Shown here: positions 9,400 to 16,061 of the stretch, one piece after another
Position numbering within the stretch: the stretch's first letter is position 1
Layout of the letters: every line of letters starts with the position of its first letter
Assembly (NCBI GenBank): GCA_002440745.1
Contig: DJVB01000031.1
Span: 1-31,187, forward strand
Direction of reading: 5' to 3'
Length of the DNA: 31,187 nt
From: Bacteroidales bacterium UBA6267
GTDB taxonomy: Bacteria > Bacteroidota > Bacteroidia > Bacteroidales > UBA1556
Program-made: the position numbers and the translations under genes
The notes under the pieces: generated by a model
Seen by the model: only the letters and a program-made list of their open reading frames with translations
What the model was told of the DNA's origin: nothing
The model's database searches: none

Positions 9400-11052
9400 T
9401 TAATGTTTCACAGAACTTTCAGGTAATTTTTGCACCCTCTTCAAATCGAGCATATTCATCGAATTTATGCCTAAGCCTTTCACATCTTTTTGCACAAAAC
9501 GCAGCACCTCATCGTAATAAAGCACCACGAAAGGGGCTTGATCTGTTACCATTTTGTCCAATTTGAAATAGATGGATTGGCGGATAGAGTCGTTAGTTTC
9601 AACAATTGCCTTTTCGTAGAGAGCGTCAAAAGCGGGGTTGTTGAAATGGGTATAATTGGCACCATTTGGCGACCAATTTTTACTGTAAAAAAGCGCAAGA
9701 TAGTTTTCGGCATCGGCATAGTCTGCAATCCAACTTCCACGAAAAAAAGGAATGCGACCATTAGCAACCATCTGCCTAAGACTTGCAGGCTGATGAATGT
9801 CCATTTCGATTGGAATTCCCAATTTGCCAAGTTGCTGCTGCATAAATTTCGCTAAGTCAATATAACTCGCAGTGGTAGAGATAGTTATAACAGGCATATC
9901 TTTTCCGTTCGGAAAACCGGCTTCGGCTAAAAGTTGAGCTGCTTTTTGAGGATTATAGCCATAACCATTCACAGTGTCGGCAATAAAGCCTGGCATTCCC
10001 GGGGGAATAAAACCTGCAACACCCGGATAGCCTACATTATTTCGCAGGTAACGCATCATTTTCACTCGGTCGAACCCCAAATTGATAGCTTGGCGAATTT
10101 TCAATAACCGAATTGGAGAATCCCTTTTCAATAAGGAGCTATCCATCATAAAACCTAAGTATTCAGTATTTAGATAAGGTTTGGAAAGCATATAGAGTTG
10201 GGAATTATACTTAGGATTTAATGAGCCGTCACTTTGCAATAATTCGTCCTTATAACTGGGGTCGATACCGGACAAAAAGTCGAGATTTCCCTTGATGAAC
10301 TCTAAGAAGGCCGTTTGCTTATCAATGATGAAACTCACGGAAACCGCATCGAGATAAGGGAGCCTATTTTGTCCGTCGAACTCAAAATAGTTTTCGTTTT
10401 TTAAAACCACCAATTTCACACCTTCTTTAATCATAGAAAAGCGAAAAGGGCCTGTACCGACCGGATTTCGGCCAAAGTCGGCGCCGTAGAAGTCCACTGC
10501 TTCATGAGGCACCACCGAAAAATAAGGCATAGAAAGACGGCTTAAAAAAGCAGAAAAAGGCTTCTGCAAAACCATAACCACCGTGTCGGTGCCAACCGCC
10601 CGAATTGCAAAACCGGAAGAATCGGACTGAAGCACCTCACTAAGCCAAACAGCTCCCGGCGATAAAGTTTCTCGGTTTAACACACGCTTTAAGCTATAAA
10701 CCACATCGTCCGCAGTCACCCTGCGACCATTTGGAGACCCGAATCCTTCCCAGTTGTGGAAAAAAACATCTTGCCGGATTTTAAAAACATAAATCCTACC
10801 CGACTCCTCCACCGACCACGATTCAGCAATTGCCGGTTTGACATTTAAATCGTCGTCCAACTGCACCAAGCCGTTGAATAACAGATTACAAGCCCACATA
10901 TTTGCTTGGTCGCGTGCAAAAGCCGGATCGAGGCTTGTGATACCGGCTGCTTCATTATAACGAAAAACAGACTTTCCTTCCGGCGGGTCGAAACCCCCAC
11001 TGCAACTCGTTAAAACAATGATAATCAGAAATATAATTGCAAGAAACTTCAT
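9400..11052 (-). CDS. OppA/DppA-like ABC transporter substrate-binding lipoprotein
   Basis: This is a family 5 solute-binding protein, 550 aa. The family delivers oligopeptides, dipeptides, nickel or other solutes to ABC importers. A signal peptide with lipobox VLTSC gives Cys17 as the lipid anchor. Family features in order are: RYNEAAGITSLDPAFARDQ at the mature N-terminus; LVQLDDDLNVKPAIAESW; the segment FHNWEGFGSPNGRRVTADD and VVYSLKRVLN; NPVGTGPFRF; FDRVKMMRYL; and YGYNPQKAAQLLAEAGFPNG near residue 380. The length is normal for the family. No permease or ATPase gene accompanies it here, so it either serves a transporter encoded elsewhere or has another role. It is the first gene of a probable three-gene minus-strand operon. 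The substrate cannot be read from the sequence. Confidence 0.88.
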   Translation of the reverse strand: MKFLAIIFLIIIVLTSCSGGFDPPEGKSVFRYNEAAGITSLDPAFARDQANMWACNLLFNGLVQLDDDLNVKPAIAESWSVEESGRIYVFKIRQDVFFHNWEGFGSPNGRRVTADDVVYSLKRVLNRETLSPGAVWLSEVLQSDSSGFAIRAVGTDTVVMVLQKPFSAFLSRLSMPYFSVVPHEAVDFYGADFGRNPVGTGPFRFSMIKEGVKLVVLKNENYFEFDGQNRLPYLDAVSVSFIIDKQTAFLEFIKGNLDFLSGIDPSYKDELLQSDGSLNPKYNSQLYMLSKPYLNTEYLGFMMDSSLLKRDSPIRLLKIRQAINLGFDRVKMMRYLRNNVGYPGVAGFIPPGMPGFIADTVNGYGYNPQKAAQLLAEAGFPNGKDMPVITISTTASYIDLAKFMQQQLGKLGIPIEMDIHQPASLRQMVANGRIPFFRGSWIADYADAENYLALFYSKNWSPNGANYTHFNNPAFDALYEKAIVETNDSIRQSIYFKLDKMVTDQAPFVVLYYDEVLRFVQKDVKGLGINSMNMLDLKRVQKLPESSVKH

Positions 11053-11251
11053 CTGGCTAAATTAGAAAAAAACAGATTTGGAAATACAAGAGGGTAAACT
11101 ATTAGAAATCCAAAATGAAATGGGGCATTTTACTTTTCGGACACTGATTATAATAGTTTTGCACTTGTTTAGTGAATTAAACTGTAGGGTATCCATCTAA
11201 CCATCTATTCTCGGTTATCCATTTGGATTAATGACAGGATGATTTTCGGGG

Positions 11252-11283
11252 CAAATATAAGTAGTTTTTTTGGAAGCTTGAAA
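11252..11283 (-). promoter_or_regulatory. Candidate promoter of the OppA-T9SS-YfhO operon
   Basis: The minus strand reads TTTC (11280-11283), 20 nt, TATATTTG (11252-11259). The -7 box is perfect and the -33 has one mismatch. It implies a leader of about 190 nt before the OppA-like start codon, which is long. Confidence 0.42.
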
Positions 11284-11638
11284 AATGAAAGGAGGTTAGG
11301 TAGCAAATCAAAAAAATGTTCTTATAAAACAATTTAGTCATAAACATATTGAAAATCATCTTACTCAATTGCCCCTCTTGAGTATTTTTACAAAAACCTA
11401 TAAATCGGCTTGAAAAACAAACTAACCTATTATTCTATACTCTATTACCTTGTTATCCAGAAAACCCTACTCTTCCAATTTTTGGATTTTCGACAAATCA
11501 ACTAATAAATCCTATTTTTCCATCAACGGAAAAACCGCAATTACCACAGGATTATGAATTATAACCATAAGTAAACACTTAAATAACAGATATTTAATAA
11601 TATACCCATTAAAAACACAAATAAAAACGTCAAACTAC

Positions 11639-11670
11639 TTGACAAAAAAAATGATGAAGTTTTAGTTTTG
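11639..11670 (+). promoter_or_regulatory. Promoter of the S74-domain gene
   Basis: TTG (11639-11641), 21 nt, TAGTTTTG (11663-11670), ending 22 bp before the ATG at 11693. Both boxes match the Bacteroidota consensus and the spacing is within range. Confidence 0.62.
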
Positions 11671-11692
11671 GGCAAATTAGCAAATTCTCAAT

Positions 11693-13633
11693 ATGAAATA
11701 TTTTCCACTTTTTATAATGATGCTCTTGATAAATGCATTCAGTTTCGCCCAGACCGAAGCCATTAACTCCAACAACTCTGCACCCGATGCCTCAGGCGTG
11801 CAGGATGTAAGCTCCACCGATAAAGGATTATTAGCTCCGAGAATGACTGCTTCCCAAAAAGACGCTATTTCCTCACCTGCCACCGGACTTCTTATTTACC
11901 AAACCGATGCCCCGTCAGGTTATTACTACAACAGTGGCACACCTGCCAGCCCAATCTGGACACAAGTGGGAAGAGCCTCCGACTCCACGCAATGGACCAC
12001 CATCGGCAGCAATATTTATTATAACTCCGGCAATGCGGGGGTTGGAACGATATCACCGGTCGGGAGACTGCATCTTTCTACAGGATCAAAATGGAGTAAC
12101 CACAACTTTGGCGCAAGTCTGATTATAGATGGTACGCTCAACAATGCCATTGCCTTATTGGACCACAATTCAGCGAATCCTTGGGCAATTGCCAATTCCG
12201 AAGGAGCTTTCAGCATAGCGCAGATGCCGGCACTTGGTAACACCACGTCAAATCCAACCCCCCGCCTGACTATTTCGACCGATGGCCATGTAGGTATCGG
12301 AACAACGAGCCCAAATTCAGCGTTAACTATTTATGATGGTTTTTCAGGTATCTCTTTAGGAACAAATGAATCCGGGAGTACACAACTAAAAATAGCTTTA
12401 AGTGCCTCATCTAATGGATATTCTATTCTCCAATCCATTCACTCCATTGGTTCTTTTTTTGGAAACTTAATTTTAAATCCGGATGGCGGCCAAGTAGGCA
12501 TCGGAACAACAAATCCGAAATCTAAATTGCATATTAATAGTACAAATTCATCGGCAGCAGCAATAACTGCCTCCATATCAGGTTCCGGAAGAGATGGCTT
12601 GCGGTTAGAAACAGACTTTGCATTTTCATCTATTCCTGATGATTATGCTTTAAGGGTGATATCAACTACAGACGCTTCGGATGCTTTCTATGTGAAATGG
12701 AATAATGGCGCCTATTTTGCCGGCAATGTGGGCATCGGAACAACCACCCCATCCGAAAAGTTAGAAGTAAACGGTATAATTCAATCCAAAGATGAATCCA
12801 ACAACGGATTCTTGTATTTAGGGGGGTCAAATGTTTCCCTGCGCTCCTCATATAGTAATAATGTTTTAGGTTTTTACACAGATAATGCAGAACGTATAAG
12901 AATTGACCGGAAAGGCAATGTCACTATCGGAGGAATTATTGAGCCACTTGCGCCTTTGCATATTGCAGCATACAGTGGTTATTATGCTGATAGTGTTAGT
13001 GCTTTGTCAAATTACTTTTCGTTTGGTGAAACTACCACACCATACAAATCACACATCACTAATAGCGTTTCGATTTATGCTCAAGGGCAAATTGTTGCAG
13101 GAGGCGATATTGCTATTGTTTCCGACATTAGAATAAAGGAGAATGTTCAACCCATTGAAAACTCAATAAATACAATTCAAAAGCTGGCACCAATACGTTT
13201 TAATAAAAAGGATAGAGTTGTTTATGGAGACAGGGATAACTTAGGCTTTATTGCTCAGGAAGTGGAAAAAATTCTACCTGAAGCTGTGAATACCGGTACG
13301 GGAGAAATACCCGTTTTATTACCATTTGATAACGTTGAGTTTGAAGATGGTGTAAGCTATACCATCATAGTTAAAAACGGCGACAGTATCATAGAACAGA
13401 AATACACAACTGCCAATCCGAGACCCGAAGGCGAGATTATCGTCAAATCGAAAACAGTCGATGATTTTAAATCAATTACTTATGATATGATTATTACGGT
13501 TGCCGTGGATGCTATTCAGGAGCAGCAGGTACTTATTGAAACACTTCAATCCGAAAACGCTGCGATGAAAGCCGACCTTGAAGCCCTAAAATCTGCAGTT
13601 AAAAAATTGGAAGGCACTGCTGTTACCCGATGA
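11693..13633 (+). CDS. Secreted repeat protein with C-terminal S74 chaperone domain
   Basis: This is a secreted fibre-like protein of 646 aa. Residues 1-20 are a signal peptide (ends FSFAQ). After it comes the segment SSTDKGLLAPRM with TGLLIYQTDAPSGYYYN, common at the N-terminus of Bacteroidota proteins of this type. Five copies of a G[IV]GT..P....L.[IV] motif follow, near residues 113, 199, 266, 345 and 408 (VGIGTTSPNSALTIY and similar). They resemble repeats of trimeric fibres. The C-terminal domain starts at SDIRIKENVQPI: Ser477 and Lys482 fit the Ser-Lys pair at which peptidase S74 (endosialidase-type intramolecular chaperone) domains cut themselves. LGFIAQEVEKILPEAV is the second family hallmark. 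The last 40 residues form a coiled coil (IQEQQVLIETLQSENAAMKA). No T9SS domain is visible and no phage genes are nearby. A surface fibre folded as a trimer is inferred. Confidence 0.85.
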   Translation: MKYFPLFIMMLLINAFSFAQTEAINSNNSAPDASGVQDVSSTDKGLLAPRMTASQKDAISSPATGLLIYQTDAPSGYYYNSGTPASPIWTQVGRASDSTQWTTIGSNIYYNSGNAGVGTISPVGRLHLSTGSKWSNHNFGASLIIDGTLNNAIALLDHNSANPWAIANSEGAFSIAQMPALGNTTSNPTPRLTISTDGHVGIGTTSPNSALTIYDGFSGISLGTNESGSTQLKIALSASSNGYSILQSIHSIGSFFGNLILNPDGGQVGIGTTNPKSKLHINSTNSSAAAITASISGSGRDGLRLETDFAFSSIPDDYALRVISTTDASDAFYVKWNNGAYFAGNVGIGTTTPSEKLEVNGIIQSKDESNNGFLYLGGSNVSLRSSYSNNVLGFYTDNAERIRIDRKGNVTIGGIIEPLAPLHIAAYSGYYADSVSALSNYFSFGETTTPYKSHITNSVSIYAQGQIVAGGDIAIVSDIRIKENVQPIENSINTIQKLAPIRFNKKDRVVYGDRDNLGFIAQEVEKILPEAVNTGTGEIPVLLPFDNVEFEDGVSYTIIVKNGDSIIEQKYTTANPRPEGEIIVKSKTVDDFKSITYDMIITVAVDAIQEQQVLIETLQSENAAMKADLEALKSAVKKLEGTAVTR

Positions 13634-13851
13634 TTTTGAAAACAATAAATGGATAAAAATAGAACAATTTTCAAAAATACAAATCACCCCTAATTCGCAA
13701 TAATACTTTTTGGGCAAAAATCTTAAGAGCAAGCATTACTATATAATAGTGCAAAAATTATTATTGAAGATATTGTTTTTATGTAATGTAAAAACTGCCA
13801 CTCAAACAAAGCTCATGAATAAAAACATTAAAAGATAATCTGAGACCGTTG

Positions 13852-13879
13852 CAAAATTAACAGTAATAAAAGATATCAA
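13852..13879 (-). promoter_or_regulatory. Orphan promoter-like site facing the S74 gene 3' end
   Basis: The minus strand reads TTG (13877-13879), 17 nt, TAATTTTG (13852-13859), an excellent match to the consensus. No gene follows on that strand; a transcript would run antisense into the end of the S74 gene, whose stop is at 13633. Confidence 0.35.
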
Positions 13880-13910
13880 CTTTTTTGGCTGCAATCTTTG
13901 TCGTTGTCAA

Positions 13911-13928
13911 AAACCTTCAAGAAGGTTT
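13911..13928. repeat. Perfect 8-bp inverted repeat (AAACCTTC/GAAGGTTT)
   Basis: Arms 13911-13918 and 13921-13928 are separated by two bases. It lies between the 3' ends of the S74 and methyltransferase genes, but no T-run follows on either strand. It is either a weak terminator or a protein-binding palindrome. Confidence 0.35.
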
Positions 13929-13963
13929 AGAGTTAAACAATTGAAGTTGAAGTAGAATGAATC

Positions 13964-14737
13964 TTAGATTTTCTTTCCGATATAAAACACATAGCCATAA
14001 AAGTCTTTATATTTTCGGTAAAGTTGAGCTTCACGGCGCTCGTTTTCGATAAATGCTTCTGCGGTTTGGTTACCTTTATACTTTTCTAAAAAATCCTCTT
14101 GGGCTTTTACTTGTGGGGCGTAATAATGATCGAGCCAGCAATTTTCAGGAAGAATAAAATGAGCAACCGGAATATAACCGCAATCTTGCAATTGCCTGAC
14201 TTTGTTTGGAATAGTATCAATTTGCGGGTAAGCATCCACCCAAAAATCATTTATCTCCGCCGGACGTTCATTCGTGAACCAACTTGCTTCAGAAACTGCA
14301 ATAAACCCTCCCTTTTTGATAAATGGATGCCACTCTTTGAGACCTCTTTCAAAGCCTAAGTTGTAGATGGCTCCTTCCGACCAAATCAGGTCAAGGGACT
14401 CTTTGTCGAATGGAAGATTATCCATCGAGCCAACTTCTCCTTTTACGCGATGGTCAATATCTAAGTTTTGTGCATTTCGGTTAAACAAATCGATAAAAGC
14501 GGGAAATAAATCCAATCCGGTAATTATTCCCGGAGTATTTTGAGCCAAAACCATCGTCTGACCACCGGTGCCGCAACCCAAATCTACAATTCGGCTCTCT
14601 GAGTGCAGAGTATCAATAAAACTAAGCGCTTTGATTGTCACATCAGGACTTCCGGGGCCCTGACGGTCGATTGCAGAATAATATTCGCAAATCAAATCGA
14701 AATCAAAATCGTGGATAGATGTATGTTCTTCGTTCAT
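13964..14737 (-). CDS. Class I SAM-dependent methyltransferase
   Basis: This is a 257-aa Rossmann-fold methyltransferase of the type widespread in gut and environmental Bacteroidota, with a small-molecule or unknown substrate. Motif I is VDLGCGTGGQ (residues 51-60), which binds SAM. The acidic residue after strand 2 is Asp76 in GLDLFP, and motif III-like LPFDKESLDLIWSEGAIYNL follows. The post-motif segment FIKKGGFIAVSEASWF is typical for this subgroup, and its C-terminal part (about 165-257) is charged and aromatic (LYRKYKDFYGYVFYIGKK). The next gene upstream on the strand, a small membrane protein, ends 85 bp away. A promoter box (14773-14780) and a palindrome (14791-14810) in that gap suggest separate regulated transcription. 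Confidence 0.85.
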   Translation of the reverse strand: MNEEHTSIHDFDFDLICEYYSAIDRQGPGSPDVTIKALSFIDTLHSESRIVDLGCGTGGQTMVLAQNTPGIITGLDLFPAFIDLFNRNAQNLDIDHRVKGEVGSMDNLPFDKESLDLIWSEGAIYNLGFERGLKEWHPFIKKGGFIAVSEASWFTNERPAEINDFWVDAYPQIDTIPNKVRQLQDCGYIPVAHFILPENCWLDHYYAPQVKAQEDFLEKYKGNQTAEAFIENERREAQLYRKYKDFYGYVFYIGKKI

Positions 14738-14772
14738 ATCGTTAAAATTGAATAAATCAATATTTTAAGGTT

Positions 14773-14780
14773 CAAAAATA
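14773..14780 (-). promoter_or_regulatory. -7 box of the methyltransferase gene
   Basis: TATTTTTG on the minus strand fits TAnnTTTG, 36 bp upstream of the ATG. A TTTG 24 nt further upstream lies inside the left arm (minus-strand sense) of the palindrome at 14791-14810. Confidence 0.5.
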
Positions 14781-14790
14781 AATTATTTAT

Positions 14791-14810
14791 ATTTTGTTAT
14801 CTAACAAAAT
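14791..14810. promoter_or_regulatory. Operator-like perfect palindrome, 9+2+9 bp
   Basis: ATTTTGTTA (14791-14799) and TAACAAAAT (14802-14810) flank two central bases. The palindrome sits just upstream of the methyltransferase -7 box and covers its likely -33 region, as expected for a repressor site. An alternative is a weak terminator of the gene ending at 14823, but no clean T-run follows. Confidence is limited because the region is AT-rich. Confidence 0.45.
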
Positions 14811-14822
14811 TTTTCTTGAATA

Positions 14823-15236
14823 TCACAAACACTTCTCATTTTCAACTGAAAGTAACTTTCTTTTCGTGTTACAGTCGTGCATTCTAATGGCGCAATTGCA
14901 ATAGCCGTGTGTAATCATACAATAGCCTCCCCACACGGCAAAAATCCCCCAAAACAAAGGCATGTCTAAAGTTTCAAGCAAGGTTGGAGCTTTGGATAAA
15001 AACGGTATTTGATAAATCGACCAAGCCACAACCAAACTACCTATAGTCATAGCAATATGCCCAACAAGTAGCGTTAAATTTCGGCGTTGGGTCCAGCCAA
15101 TTTTCCACCCCCAAACAATAAAAAATAAACCGATTAGAAGCCCTATAATTCGGGAGGACTCGAAAGAAGCTATTAAATAAAAGGCATTTAGCAGGGTTAC
15201 AATAATTCCGATATAAAAAGTAATGGGAGCTTTCAT
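14823..15236 (-). CDS. Small membrane protein with Cys/His-rich C-terminus
   Basis: This is a 137-aa integral membrane protein of unknown function. Four hydrophobic segments are visible: FYIGIIVTLLNAFYLIASF, IIGLLIGLFFIVWGW, LTLLVGHIAMTIGSLVVAW and PLFWGIFAVWGGY. The C-terminal tail after the last helix is rich in potential metal ligands or thiols: Cys106, His110, Cys113, Cys115, His120, Cys122 and Cys136 (C-X6-C-X-C-X6-C). A TTG further upstream (15251) also opens the frame, but the ATG at 15236 gives a normal N-terminus and a 26-nt distance to the -7 box. I know no family with this tail. Metal binding, redox sensing or disulfides in the periplasm are all possible. The methyltransferase gene follows on the same strand after 85 bp. 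Confidence 0.72.
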   Translation of the reverse strand: MKAPITFYIGIIVTLLNAFYLIASFESSRIIGLLIGLFFIVWGWKIGWTQRRNLTLLVGHIAMTIGSLVVAWSIYQIPFLSKAPTLLETLDMPLFWGIFAVWGGYCMITHGYCNCAIRMHDCNTKRKLLSVENEKCL

Positions 15237-15261
15237 AAATTGTAAAATCAAATTAAGTTGG

Positions 15262-15269
15262 CAAAACTA
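15262..15269 (-). promoter_or_regulatory. -7 box of the small membrane protein gene
   Basis: TAGTTTTG on the minus strand is a perfect TAnnTTTG, 26 bp from the ATG at 15236. No TTG or TTTG lies at the normal -33 distance; the palindrome at 15272-15292 occupies the spacer instead. Confidence 0.5.
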
Positions 15270-15271
15270 AT

Positions 15272-15292
15272 ATATATAGGTTAACTATATAT
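15272..15292. promoter_or_regulatory. Imperfect palindrome in the promoter spacer
   Basis: ATATATA (15272-15278), a single extra G, the self-complementary GTTAAC (15280-15285) and TATATAT (15286-15292) form a near-perfect palindrome. It directly abuts the -7 box at 15262-15269. A weak -33 plus a dyad in the spacer suggests control by a DNA-binding regulator. Confidence 0.4.
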
Positions 15293-15527
15293 GAATAACT
15301 TTGAAAATCACGATTTTATTTTCATCCGGTGATTCTTCAGAAAACACATCCTAACCGGTTGAAAAATAACCTATAAGCAAACAAAATAAATTTATAAAAA
15401 ACGCCTTACAACTGGATTATTTAGAACAAGCACAGAAACCTTACATACTGAAAAACAGGATTATAAATATATTCATTTCAAAGGAAAAACTCAGGAAAGA
15501 ATAATTAGATTTTTATCGAAAAAAATA

Positions 15528-15558
15528 TTTGTTTGTATAGAAATAGTTTCTATTTTTG
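15528..15558 (+). promoter_or_regulatory. Promoter of the rpmG operon
   Basis: TTTG (15528-15531), 19 nt, TATTTTTG (15551-15558). This is a near-ideal Bacteroidota housekeeping promoter, 30 bp before the rpmG ATG, as expected for a ribosomal protein gene. Confidence 0.75.
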
Positions 15559-15588
15559 CAGCCCTTTAAATTTTAAAGATTTACATCA

Positions 15589-15777
15589 ATGGCTAAGAAA
15601 TCGAAAGACGCAAGAATACAGGTTATATTGGAGTGCACAGAGCATAAAACCAGTGGTATGCCCGGCACATCACGCTATGTTACAACCAAAAACAAGAAGA
15701 ACACTCCTGAGCGCATAGAACTCAAAAAATATAACCCCATTTTGAGAAAATATACTATTCACAAAGAAATTAAATAA
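15589..15777 (+). CDS. rpmG: 50S ribosomal protein L33
   Basis: This 62-residue protein is a structural component of the large ribosomal subunit near the E site. The family pattern is clear: RIQVILECTEHKTSGMPGT, then SRYVTTKNKKNTPERIELKK and YNPILRKYTIHKEIK. Only one of the four zinc-ribbon cysteines is kept (in LECTEH), so this is the zinc-free (C-minus) form. The DUF4295 gene follows after 8 bp and ftsY after that, as in other Bacteroidota. Usually rpmB (L28) comes first in this cluster; here it does not. Confidence 0.97.
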   Translation: MAKKSKDARIQVILECTEHKTSGMPGTSRYVTTKNKKNTPERIELKKYNPILRKYTIHKEIK

Positions 15778-15785
15778 TACACGAT

Positions 15786-15938
15786 ATGGCTAAGAAAGTT
15801 GTTGCTACACTACAATCGACAAGTAAGAATCACGCAAAATTGATTCGTATGGTAAAATCTCCTAAAACAGGAGCTTATTCTTTTAAAGAAGAAATCATAC
15901 TGAACGATAAAGTTCAGGAAATTATCGCAAAAGGTTAA
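15786..15938 (+). CDS. DUF4295 family small protein, 50 aa
   Basis: This is a 50-residue basic protein starting MAKKVVATLQSTSKNHAKLI and ending VQEIIAKG. It belongs to the DUF4295 family, which in Bacteroidota lies between rpmG and ftsY. Its function is not established; small size, basic charge and constant linkage to L33 suggest a ribosome-associated protein, which is inference. It starts 8 bp after the rpmG stop and is followed by a strong terminator hairpin 20 bp downstream, so it ends the short rpmG transcript. Confidence 0.9.
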   Translation: MAKKVVATLQSTSKNHAKLIRMVKSPKTGAYSFKEEIILNDKVQEIIAKG

Positions 15939-15957
15939 TCCTATTAATCTAATCCTG

Positions 15958-15995
15958 AAGCCTTTTCCTCACAAGGGGAAAGGCTTTTGGTTTTT
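15958..15995 (+). terminator. Rho-independent terminator after the rpmG-DUF4295 pair
   Basis: AAGCCTTTTCC (15958-15968) pairs with GGGAAAGGCTT (15976-15986), 11 bp with one G-T pair and a 7-nt loop. It is followed by a T-rich tract (TTGGTTTTT). It separates the ribosomal protein pair from ftsY and rimO, which then depend on read-through or their own promoter. Confidence 0.82.
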
Positions 15996-16038
15996 GTATA
16001 TCTATCATCTTCTGTTCAGAAAATCACCCTAAATGTTT

Positions 16039-16046
16039 TACATTTG
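16039..16046 (+). promoter_or_regulatory. -7 box of ftsY-rimO
   Basis: TACATTTG is a perfect TAnnTTTG, 15 bp upstream of the ftsY ATG. The -33 region is poor (TCTG or TTC at 16011-16017). Confidence 0.45.
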
Positions 16047-16061
16047 CCCAAATTTTTAGTT

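Larger units (their letters stand above)
11053..11692. other. 640-bp intergenic region with divergent promoters
   Basis: There is no convincing coding sequence; the best open frame is 32 codons starting at 11239. I see a minus-strand promoter-like site at 11252-11283 facing the OppA operon and a plus-strand promoter at 11639-11670 for the S74 gene. An additional plus-strand TAGTTTTG at 11154-11161 has no gene behind it. Two small hairpins are present: TTTTTCC/GGAAAAA at 11515-11534 and TCCAA/TTGGA at 11474-11486. The rest is AT-rich without obvious structure. Confidence 0.6.
13634..13963. other. 330-bp gap between convergent genes
   Basis: No open frame of useful length occurs on either strand. 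The region holds a minus-strand promoter-like pair of boxes (13852-13879) and a perfect inverted repeat (13911-13928). No hairpin with a T-run marks the end of either flanking gene. Confidence 0.55.
15237..15588. other. Divergent intergenic region, about 350 bp
   Basis: No coding frame is present; in particular, no L28 (rpmB) gene precedes rpmG. The region contains the minus-strand promoter and palindrome of the small membrane protein (15262-15292) and the rpmG promoter (15528-15558). The stretch between them (about 15300-15520) is AT-rich and featureless to my reading. Confidence 0.6.

Noticed and set aside
11101..11260. A patch (TTTTCGGACACTG and surroundings) that recalls ends of some insertion sequences
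   Set aside because: No matching second end, target-site duplication or transposase remnant could be found, so the resemblance is too short to support.
11693..13633. S74 domain as evidence of a prophage
   Set aside because: No tail, capsid, integrase, lysis or terminase gene is near. A Sec signal peptide is present, and host Bacteroidota proteins often carry this domain.
13700..13963. tRNA or small protein gene in the convergent gap
   Set aside because: No cloverleaf or open frame above about 25 codons could be found on either strand.
15986..16061. Longer N-terminus for FtsY from a TTG at 15987
   Set aside because: It begins inside the terminator hairpin, contains the promoter box and has no family similarity; the ATG at 16062 begins a typical FtsY.
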